The notes beneath the pieces are model-generated. The model saw only the letters and a list, made by a program, of their open reading frames with translations, ran no database searches and had not been told where the DNA came from. A program made the translations under genes and the position numbers. 14,511 nucleotides of DNA from Ruminococcaceae bacterium UBA7217 (lineage in GTDB: Bacteria; Bacillota; Clostridia; Oscillospirales; Acutalibacteraceae), in contig DKTZ01000028.1 of assembly GCA_002490425.1 (NCBI GenBank), forward strand, positions 1 to 14,511. The letters are read 5' to 3'. Below, one piece after another: positions 6,254 through 12,883 of the stretch; position 1 is the stretch's first letter, and each line of letters starts with the position of its first letter.

Positions 6254-8268
6254 TACTTTATCATTCCTCTCGGATTGCTTTCAAAATCCTTTTGGATTTC
6301 GGTAAGCTGTTTGTTCATTTCCTCTGAAACCGTGGGGTAAACAGGCGTTCTGTTATAATTTTCACCCGCATCATCAGTCAAAATGTGAAGCCAATTCTTT
6401 CTGTATTTATCAAAAAATGCACTGTTGTCATTCTGAATATTTTTAAAATACTTAAAGGTTATGTAATCGTTGTCATTGAGAACGTCGTAATTGTAAGAAC
6501 GGTATTCTTCTCTTTCTTTAATACTGCTTGTGGGCACGGTGTAAGAAATCGCCTTAAGCTTACGGCGTTTCATATAAAGAATCGGGTGCTCAGGGGTATG
6601 AATAACCGTATCGTCCTTTAAAAGCGGAAGCATTGAAACTCCGTCTATTACTCTGTCCTGCGGTAACGAGGACGGATTATCCTTGCACTTTATGCCGCAA
6701 AGCTCCGTGAGCGTTGGGTACAGGTCAACAAGCGTCGAGGCTTGCTCTCTTGTTCCGCCGGCCTCAAAAAGTCCGCCGTTGTTATCCCACCGTATCATAA
6801 ACGGAACCTTTTGACCGCCCTCATAGGCAAGATATTTTCCCCCTCGAAGCTCGCCAGTTGAGCCTTCAAGAGCAGGGCCGTTGTCGCTTGTGAAAACAAT
6901 AATTGTATCCTCAAGAACACCAAGCTCCCCAAGAGTGTCGAACAGCTTGCCGAGATATGTATCGAATTCCGTTACGCAGTCAACATAAGTGCCCATTCCG
7001 CTTATTCCGTCAAAATCATCGCCGGCAAAAACAGGTGCGTGCGGCCACGGAGTAGTATAATATGCCAAAAACGGCTCGTCTGAATTTGTTACCTTATCTG
7101 TTATCCACGCTGTGATTTCATCGTGAATCCACCTTGTTGCATCTGATTGGTCTTTTAATTCGTCCGTACCGTGGGCAATTGTGTATTCGCCGTTTTCTTC
7201 ACGCACATGGTAAAACGGCTTCATATCATTTACGGAATGTCCGCCGTAAAAATAGTCAAAGCCCTGGTTTGTCGGCAGATATTCCCCATAATCGCCCAAA
7301 TGCCATTTGCCGAAGATGCCCGTATTGTAGCCTGCGGCTTTAAATGTTTCAGCTATCGTGATTTCATCACCCAGCATACCGTCAGTATTATTCAGCATTT
7401 CAATGCTGTTAAATATTCTTGTCTGCGCAAACGGAGAAGTACAGTTGAACGTGGGGTAAATTACATTGTCCGCATATCCTCTGTAAGGGTATCTGCCTGT
7501 TAAGGCGGCAAAACGGGCAGGAGAGCAAACCGAATAGCTTGAATAGTAATTTTCAAAATTAAGACCGTTTTCGCCTATGCTGTCAATGTTCGGCGTATCG
7601 TAAATCGCACCGTTAAGACCCACGTCACCGTAGCCTAAATCGTCCATCAGAATTACAAGCACATTCGGCTTTCCCTGAGCGTTTTTCTCAATTGAGTTAA
7701 GATAATCGTCGTGTCCGTCCCACATTCTTTCAGTTACGGGCTTTGAACGCATATTCATAAACAGAACATAATAAACCGTTGAACCGATTAAAACGAAGCT
7801 GAGAAATGCACAGGTAAGCTTTTTGGCAATACCGGACTTAAAATTGCGCTTCCCCGAAAAATAAAGAAGCACAAGCGGAATAATCAACGGCAGTGACAAA
7901 AGGATATTGCCTGTAAGTCTTGTAAATAACGAACCTCCGCCTGCCGCCAGCGTATGCTCGGCTGAAGACCAACCCGCCTTGCCGGACGTTAAAGCACCGA
8001 AGCCTGCGTCAGCGCCGAATATAATATGAAAAAGAATAAGCCCCGCAAGCGACGCACCGTAGCCCGTCAGCATATAAGCATATACCTTTTTCATCAGCAA
8101 AATGCCGAGGAAAATAAGTACGGATGTTATGACAAGATAAATCAGATTCACAACTGCAATTAAATTTTGCCTTGTTAGCAATTGCACAGCAAAAAGGATT
8201 ATACCCAAAGCCATTACAATTAACGGCAGGACTTTTCTTTCTTTATCTGCTTTTAATTCTTTTCCCAT
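6253..8268 (-). CDS. Membrane-anchored Cys-type sulfatase
   Basis: This 671-residue protein has about five hydrophobic helices (near residues 12-31, 35-59, 62-84, 121-138 and 150-170), then a sulfatase catalytic domain from about 200. The domain shows MDDLGYGD (208-215, metal-binding Asp209/210), CSPAR (248-252) whose Cys248 would become formylglycine, GKWHLG (320-325), PWPHAP (407-412, His410), SDNGP (461-465) and LRGGK (474-478). All expected catalytic positions are present. With a cytoplasmic N terminus, five helices place the catalytic domain outside, an architecture like the LtaS lipoteichoic acid synthase but with arylsulfatase motifs. The substrate is unknown; a sulfated host glycan or surface polymer is plausible. 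AGGGG about 9 nt upstream supports the ATG. It is followed directly by its maturase. Confidence 0.93.
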   Translation of the reverse strand: MGKELKADKERKVLPLIVMALGIILFAVQLLTRQNLIAVVNLIYLVITSVLIFLGILLMKKVYAYMLTGYGASLAGLILFHIIFGADAGFGALTSGKAGWSSAEHTLAAGGGSLFTRLTGNILLSLPLIIPLVLLYFSGKRNFKSGIAKKLTCAFLSFVLIGSTVYYVLFMNMRSKPVTERMWDGHDDYLNSIEKNAQGKPNVLVILMDDLGYGDVGLNGAIYDTPNIDSIGENGLNFENYYSSYSVCSPARFAALTGRYPYRGYADNVIYPTFNCTSPFAQTRIFNSIEMLNNTDGMLGDEITIAETFKAAGYNTGIFGKWHLGDYGEYLPTNQGFDYFYGGHSVNDMKPFYHVREENGEYTIAHGTDELKDQSDATRWIHDEITAWITDKVTNSDEPFLAYYTTPWPHAPVFAGDDFDGISGMGTYVDCVTEFDTYLGKLFDTLGELGVLEDTIIVFTSDNGPALEGSTGELRGGKYLAYEGGQKVPFMIRWDNNGGLFEAGGTREQASTLVDLYPTLTELCGIKCKDNPSSLPQDRVIDGVSMLPLLKDDTVIHTPEHPILYMKRRKLKAISYTVPTSSIKEREEYRSYNYDVLNDNDYITFKYFKNIQNDNSAFFDKYRKNWLHILTDDAGENYNRTPVYPTVSEEMNKQLTEIQKDFESNPRGMIK

Positions 8269-8340
8269 AAAACATACCCCTTTTCAAAATTGTGCATTTA
8301 CTTCACAATAAATTTATTGCCGTTTAATATTTAAATCGCA

Positions 8341-8413
8341 GCAACGCTCCTGCTTTGCTTGCAAAAAGCAAAGCTTGCGACCGATTGCAACCCGCCGCCT
8401 ATAGAAGCGGGGG
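8341..8413 (-). repeat. GC-rich hairpin element in the sulfatase 5' leader
   Basis: GCTTTGC (8352-8358) pairs with GCAAAGC (8368-8374), and CCCGC (8391-8395) pairs with GCGGG (8407-8411). It is much more GC-rich than its AT-rich surroundings and lies within the predicted transcript of the sulfatase. The CTTTGC/GCAAAG core is shared with the element at 5046-5094, suggesting a dispersed REP-like family. A cis-regulatory RNA is the alternative. I recognise no known riboswitch consensus. Confidence 0.5.
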
Positions 8414-8438
8414 ACACCTGCACTTAGGTTATAATTTT

Positions 8439-8467
8439 ATTTTAATAGAAATCCGTCATTATTTCAA
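8439..8467 (-). promoter_or_regulatory. Sigma-A-type promoter of the sulfatase/anSME operon
   Basis: On the minus strand a -35 box TTGAAA (8462-8467) and a -10 box TAAAAT (8439-8444) are separated by exactly 17 bp. It sits just downstream of the terminator of the Dlt-like operon. Transcription would start near 8432, leaving a leader of about 165 nt before ATG 8268. Confidence 0.6.
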
Positions 8468-8484
8468 GTGTTTTCGTTTTAATT

Positions 8485-8530
8485 AAATAAAACAAAAACG
8501 GCAAAAAGCACTTAAGCGCCTTTCACCGTT
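8485..8530 (-). terminator. Intrinsic terminator of the Dlt-like operon
   Basis: On the minus strand a 15-bp stem with five G-T wobbles (arms 8516-8530 and 8497-8511) closes on a TTAA loop and is followed by a T-rich tract (8485-8498). It lies 27 nt past the stop of the small unknown gene, separating the Dlt-like operon from the sulfatase pair. Confidence 0.85.
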
Positions 8531-8556
8531 AAACATCTTTTTACAAACAGTACAAA

Positions 8557-8799
8557 CTATTTTTGCCCGAAATTTTTTCTTTTGCTCTCCTCGTTTGCCT
8601 TTTTTGAAAGTCCTTGTGCAATTTTGGGGTAATCGTGGTGTGTGTCCGCCGTAGGCTGAATGTTATACGTGCCGTATTTGTTTACCATATCAAACACATC
8701 CTGAGGCTCGCCGTAAACAGGGTCAGCAGATATGTCAATTTTTATGCTGTTTTCATTTTTACCGTTTTTGATTTTGTTTGAGTGTTTCTCTTTTTTCAT
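8557..8799 (-). CDS. Small unknown protein at the end of the Dlt-like operon
   Basis: I do not recognise this 80-residue protein. It has a Lys/Asn-rich N terminus, a middle part with VYGEPQDVFDMVNKYG and YNIQPTADT, then HHDYPKIAQGL and a Lys-rich end. It has no Cys, signal peptide or membrane helix. The longest reading begins at a GTG at 8808, but GGTGAT, a perfect match to part of the anti-Shine-Dalgarno complement, lies 4 nt before ATG 8799, so I chose that start. The gene follows the DltD-like gene by 75 nt and precedes the terminator. No clear promoter is visible in the gap, so it is probably the last gene of the operon. The composed middle part argues for a real protein over a chance ORF. 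Confidence 0.65.
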   Translation of the reverse strand: MKKEKHSNKIKNGKNENSIKIDISADPVYGEPQDVFDMVNKYGTYNIQPTADTHHDYPKIAQGLSKKANEESKRKNFGQK

Positions 8800-8874
8800 T
8801 TTCATCACCGATAATATTTTCGGCAGAAAATGCTTATTTATTCCTCAGCCCTCAAAAAAGAAAATATCTGCTTT

Positions 8875-9834
8875 TTAAATTTTATTCGGGCAGTTTTTGT
8901 TAAATTCTTCGGCGGCTTCATTCCACGTTTTATAATCGGAATCATTTCGCTTATCTGCCAGCAAGCCTGTATTTTCAAGGTATTCCGACAGATAAGAGGT
9001 GACCTTTTTCGCACCGAAATAATTCATATGGTCGCCCTTGTCAACGGTATCGTTTTTCCAATCTACGGGAACCTCTTTCGTCAATAAATTTAAGTCAATA
9101 TATTCACATTTAAGCTCCTTTGCAAGAGCCTCAATCCCGTTGTGACGCATATAATTCCAGTTCTTCGTACTTGGAGTGCTGAAAAAAATCAGTTTTGCGC
9201 CGTTTTCATCGCAAAGCTTTTTAATTCTTTCCACGCTTTGGCGATTAATTTTCTCAATCGGAAGTATTTTATCTGTCGGCGACATATAACTGTTATCCTT
9301 AACCGCAGGCTTTATACCCGTTTTCAGCCGATAGCCTTTTGACTCGTCTGTAAAAGTGTATTCAGCAGGCTTATTTATCTCGTCAATGCTCATTGTTTTC
9401 CAACGGTTGTGATACCGGAAAACGGAAAAATAATCAGAAACCTTTGTAAAAATAACATTTTTAACAGTAAACTTGCGATAAATAGCATTTGTTTCCATAA
9501 CAACAATTTTAGGAGATTGCTTTTCAAAGGTTCGTTTAAGCATAACCTCAGTGTAGTCCAAGGTTTGACCGCTTGTTCCGCAAACATAAGAGGTATATCC
9601 GCTGCTTTGCCAAATTTGAAGCGGTATTACCGAACAATAAATTTCACTGTCGCCAAGGAAAAGCACATCAATAGAATTTTCTTTTTCACCTAAAATTCCG
9701 TTCGCCTTAAACTCCTCCATACCGGAATTCAATCCGTTGCTTTTAGGCAAAAAGATATAAGAAGAGCCAACAAGCAGTCCTGCAAGACCGAGAATAAACA
9801 TTATAAAAACAAATATTCTTTTTATATAAATCAT
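8875..9834 (-). CDS. SGNH-fold membrane-anchored protein, DltD/AlgJ-like
   Basis: The 319-residue protein has one N-terminal hydrophobic helix (about 7-27) that should anchor it with the rest outside the membrane. LFLGDSE (58-64) carries Ser63 of the SGNH nucleophile block, the same GxSE pattern as DltD. KGDHMN (265-270) near the C terminus carries His268 with Asp264/Asp267 candidates for the charge relay. DltD, AlgJ/AlgX and related proteins work with an MBOAT protein to place acyl or aminoacyl groups on a polymer. This gene starts 12 nt after the MBOAT stop, with GAGGT as ribosome binding site. It is shorter than typical DltD (about 400 residues) and is a diverged relative. A transferase or accessory role is inferred from context. 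Confidence 0.8.
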   Translation of the reverse strand: MIYIKRIFVFIMFILGLAGLLVGSSYIFLPKSNGLNSGMEEFKANGILGEKENSIDVLFLGDSEIYCSVIPLQIWQSSGYTSYVCGTSGQTLDYTEVMLKRTFEKQSPKIVVMETNAIYRKFTVKNVIFTKVSDYFSVFRYHNRWKTMSIDEINKPAEYTFTDESKGYRLKTGIKPAVKDNSYMSPTDKILPIEKINRQSVERIKKLCDENGAKLIFFSTPSTKNWNYMRHNGIEALAKELKCEYIDLNLLTKEVPVDWKNDTVDKGDHMNYFGAKKVTSYLSEYLENTGLLADKRNDSDYKTWNEAAEEFNKNCPNKI

Positions 9835-9846
9835 AACTGCACCTCA

Positions 9847-11445
9847 CTAAAACCCTGCATATATCGGGTCAAGCGGTACATAGCCTGCACCGTATGCGCC
9901 GAAAACTACAATGAAAAGAATAAGTGCATAATACACTGCAAACTGAACTGCAATATTTCGTTTAGCTATTGACGCTCTTATTTCAATGCCTTTTTCCTGT
10001 AAAATGCCTATTATGAATAAGAGTACTGCGGAAACTATGATGATTAAATAGTCCTGCCTGTCCATTCCAAATTCAAAAAGCAAACCGTCTTTAAGCGTTT
10101 TGAAGGTAAAATCCGTAAATATTTTACCGAACATTTTAAAGCCTTGCTTCAGGCTTTCCTGACGAAAGAACATTTCGCCGAAGCAAACGAGAATAAATGT
10201 GCGTACAATCTGAACACAGCGGTATGGAAAAGCACTTCGGTTAATTTTCAGCTTTTGCGTTATTTTTATAACAACAGGCTCTATAATATTTCCGCTGAGA
10301 ATTAGTACAAAATGGTACATTCCGAAGAAAATATAGTTCCAGCCTGCTCCGTGCCAAAGTCCGTTGCAGAACCATACGCAGAACAGTGAAACGGACCCTG
10401 CAATTAACGGTCCGTAACGGTTGCCGAGCTTTTTCCGTGCTTTTGTTGTCAGCTTTTTCATTGGCTTCGACATTGAAACGGGGAAGAATATGTAATCCTT
10501 AAACCAAGTACCGAGGGTAATGTGCCAACGCTTCCAAAATTCTGATATTGTTGCCGAGAAAAACGGCCTTTTAAAGTTTTCGGGAAGCTTAATGCCGAAC
10601 ATCTGAGCAGTGCCTATAACAAGATCCATTGTTCCCGAAAAATCCGCATATAACTGAAATGTATACCCCACAGCACCCAATGCAATGACAAATCCGTCGT
10701 ATTTGTTCGGCTCACCGTACACATTCTGTATGAGCAGATTAAGCCTGTCGGCAATAACTAATTTTTTCATTAAACCGAACAGCATTCTCTGCGAACCGAG
10801 AACAAAATTACCATAGTGCATTTTTGGGGCTTCGTAAAGCGCCTCCGCTGTGTCGCTGTAACGGCAAATCGGTCCCTCCATAATCTGCGGAAAAAAGCTC
10901 ATAAACAAAGCCAAACGCAAAAGGTTTCTGTCCGCAGGTATTTTTTTACGGTACACATCAAAAAGATATGCAACCGCCTGAAGAGTGTAAAACGAAATGC
11001 CGATAGGTATTAAGAATTTGGGAACAGGTATTCTGAGCTGCAATCCCAAAAGTCCGAAAAGTGCATTGATATTTTGGCTGAAAAACGGCGTATATTTAAG
11101 CAGTAAAAGCAAGCCGATATGTAAAATGCAGGCAAACGCCATAATCTTACGCTGTTTTTTATTATATTCTGCGTTCAGTGCCTTTCTTTCTTCCCGTTCC
11201 AGTCCCTTTGTGCGGATACTGCATTCATTTTGAACATCACTGAGCCAAAGACCGATATGGTGTACCGACAGCGTGGAAAACAAAAGAAACACCAAAAGCT
11301 TTCCGCTGATACTGAAAAAGAACACATAGCTTGAAATCAGCAAAACGTATCTGCGTGCCTTTTGCGGCAAACATACATAAAGCGCAACCGTTACAAGAAG
11401 CAGTAAAAGTGCTTCAACGGAAAAATATGTTGCGATTGAGAACAT
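9847..11445 (-). CDS. MBOAT O-acyltransferase (DltB/AlgI-like)
   Basis: The 532-residue multi-pass membrane protein has the MBOAT hallmarks: YADFSGTMDLVIG (266-278), LPENFKRPF (287-295), FWKRWHITLGTWFKDY (303-318) with His308, and NGLWHGAGWNY (361-371) with the invariant catalytic His365. About ten or more hydrophobic stretches are visible along its length. DltB and AlgI use a carrier-bound or other acyl donor on the inner face and hand the group to an acceptor outside. With an ACP gene 1 nt upstream and a DltD-like gene downstream, the donor is probably the aminoacyl-ACP of this operon. The acceptor (teichoic acid or exopolysaccharide) is not shown by the sequence. The ribosome binding site GGAGGA lies inside the end of the ACP gene. 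Confidence 0.92.
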   Translation of the reverse strand: MFSIATYFSVEALLLLLVTVALYVCLPQKARRYVLLISSYVFFFSISGKLLVFLLFSTLSVHHIGLWLSDVQNECSIRTKGLEREERKALNAEYNKKQRKIMAFACILHIGLLLLLKYTPFFSQNINALFGLLGLQLRIPVPKFLIPIGISFYTLQAVAYLFDVYRKKIPADRNLLRLALFMSFFPQIMEGPICRYSDTAEALYEAPKMHYGNFVLGSQRMLFGLMKKLVIADRLNLLIQNVYGEPNKYDGFVIALGAVGYTFQLYADFSGTMDLVIGTAQMFGIKLPENFKRPFFSATISEFWKRWHITLGTWFKDYIFFPVSMSKPMKKLTTKARKKLGNRYGPLIAGSVSLFCVWFCNGLWHGAGWNYIFFGMYHFVLILSGNIIEPVVIKITQKLKINRSAFPYRCVQIVRTFILVCFGEMFFRQESLKQGFKMFGKIFTDFTFKTLKDGLLFEFGMDRQDYLIIIVSAVLLFIIGILQEKGIEIRASIAKRNIAVQFAVYYALILFIVVFGAYGAGYVPLDPIYAGF

Positions 11446-11446
11446 C

Positions 11447-11680
11447 TCAATCTTCCTCCGAAAGTCTTGTAATCATTTCCCACAGCTTTTCTGCGGAATT
11501 AAAGTTTTCGGGAATGATTTCAACGGTGGGAATTGTGATGTCAAACTCCTCCTCAATCTCTGCAACAAGAGAGATAATTGAAAGTGAGTCAAGCAAATGG
11601 TCGTCAATAAGTGTTGTGCAAGACTCAAAATCAACCTCGGGGTTAATATCCTCTAAAATTTCTAATAATCTTTCGTCCAT
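11447..11680 (-). CDS. Acyl/peptidyl carrier protein (DltC-like)
   Basis: The 77-residue acidic protein has the four-helix carrier pattern with LLDSLSIISLV around residues 29-39. Ser32 of DSL is the expected phosphopantetheine site. It has the size of DltC and sits between the PLP decarboxylase and the MBOAT gene. The adenylation enzyme of this operon probably loads it with an amino acid. A phosphopantetheinyl transferase is not in the window, so the housekeeping enzyme would act. AAGGAA precedes the ATG. Its neighbours make a fatty acid synthesis role unlikely. Confidence 0.92.
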   Translation of the reverse strand: MDERLLEILEDINPEVDFESCTTLIDDHLLDSLSIISLVAEIEEEFDITIPTVEIIPENFNSAEKLWEMITRLSEED

Positions 11681-11698
11681 GGTGTTTTTCCTTCTTTT

Positions 11699-12883
11699 TC
11701 ATAAAATATTGTTCGGAGTGTTGAAAAGCTCCGTTTCAACAGGATTTCTTACCGTCGTAAATTTACCGTCTGTGCCGAGCAGTACAACCTCAGGCAGTTC
11801 TCTTGTTAAAAACAGAGATATTCCTTCTGTCATACAGTAAGCGCCCGTTTGTGCGAATACAAGCACATCGCCGATTTGAAGATTGGAAAGCGGCAAACGC
11901 TTCACAAGAATATCGTTTACGGTGCAAAGCGAACCGCAGATATTCCATTCTTGTGTGTCCTCGCCCTCACGCTCGGGGAAAAGCCTTATTTTGGGGTGCT
12001 TCATAGCCATAAACTGACCGAAATATACTATCTGATGCATTCCGCCGTCAACTATGGCATAATTTTCCAAGTGATTTTGCTTTATATCCACGACACTTGT
12101 TAAATATGTACCGCAGCTTGCAGCAATACTGCGCCCAAGCTCCAGCACAATTTCGCCCTGAAAGCTCATACTCTCAAGCATCTCGGAAAAAGCCTTGAGA
12201 TATTCCTCTTCGTCAAAGCTTTCGCCTTCAAAATACGAAACGGGAAACCCTCCGCCGAATTCGAGCTTTTTGCTGTTAAAGGAATACTTATCCTTTAAGC
12301 CTGTAATAAAGCTGTCAACGTAACTGATTTCACGCTGTAATTTTTTTAGGGAGGTTTTCTGAGTTCCTGAAAAAAACTGTATTCCGCAAATATCAACATA
12401 TTCGCTGTCCTTATATTCGGCAATTATTCTTTCAAGGTCAGCTTCGTCCAATCCGAACTGATTGCCGCTTGTAAGGCGCAGTAAAACAGGGATTTTCCTT
12501 TCCGCTTTTTTTGCACCCTCATAAAGAATATGAAACTGATTTACGGATTCTGCCGTGTAACAGCCCATATCCTCTACATTCTCAATCATTTCCTGCGTTA
12601 CTTTTTCCGATTTGTTAACGCCTGATATTACAAATTTAGATGCGGAAACACCTAAATTTTTACATATTCTGTATTCACCCAGCGAGCAAAGCTCAAGCCA
12701 ATCGGCAATAGCGCTCATTTCCTTGGAAATAAACGTATTTGCCTTGACTGCATAGCAAAGCTTTACACGCCGGGGTAAGCTGTTTTTCAGAAAATTAACA
12801 CGATTTCTCAGCTCATTTAAATCAAACACATAGAGCGGTGTATTATGGGTTTTGAGTAATTCGTTTATCTGTTCCGCTGTCAT
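11699..12883 (-). CDS. Fold-III PLP-dependent decarboxylase (LysA/ODC/BtrK-like)
   Basis: The 394-residue protein follows the diaminopimelate/ornithine decarboxylase family throughout. CYAVKAN holds the PLP lysine Lys47, LEFGGGFPV (207-215) the glycine-rich phosphate loop, LELGRS (247-252) the EPGR-equivalent, CGSLCTVND (316-324) the catalytic Cys320 and Asp324, and TGAYC (346-350) the PLP-contacting Tyr349. One difference is striking: GIQFFSGTQ (167-175) has Phe171 where ODC and LysA have the His that stacks on PLP. It overlaps the adenylation gene by 4 nt (ATGA) and is 18 nt from the ACP gene, so it belongs to the loading pathway. A lysine-biosynthetic LysA is unlikely here. It may decarboxylate an ACP-bound amino acid, as BtrK does in butirosin biosynthesis, or a free acidic amino acid before loading. 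Confidence 0.88.
   Translation of the reverse strand: MTAEQINELLKTHNTPLYVFDLNELRNRVNFLKNSLPRRVKLCYAVKANTFISKEMSAIADWLELCSLGEYRICKNLGVSASKFVISGVNKSEKVTQEMIENVEDMGCYTAESVNQFHILYEGAKKAERKIPVLLRLTSGNQFGLDEADLERIIAEYKDSEYVDICGIQFFSGTQKTSLKKLQREISYVDSFITGLKDKYSFNSKKLEFGGGFPVSYFEGESFDEEEYLKAFSEMLESMSFQGEIVLELGRSIAASCGTYLTSVVDIKQNHLENYAIVDGGMHQIVYFGQFMAMKHPKIRLFPEREGEDTQEWNICGSLCTVNDILVKRLPLSNLQIGDVLVFAQTGAYCMTEGISLFLTRELPEVVLLGTDGKFTTVRNPVETELFNTPNNIL

Noticed and set aside
6253..8268. Calling the five-helix sulfatase-fold protein a lipoteichoic acid synthase
   Set aside because: The topology is LtaS-like, but the catalytic site is CSPAR with arylsulfatase motifs and a maturase is encoded next to it. 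LtaS uses a Thr nucleophile.
11331..11840. Plus-strand reading frame of 169 codons across the MBOAT, ACP and decarboxylase genes
   Set aside because: It is antisense to three confident genes. Its Ser-rich composition is typical of a shadow frame.
11699..12883. Reading the decarboxylase as LysA of lysine biosynthesis
   Set aside because: It overlaps the adenylation gene and precedes the ACP gene in a Dlt-like operon, and the PLP-stacking His is replaced by Phe. No lysine pathway gene is in the window.
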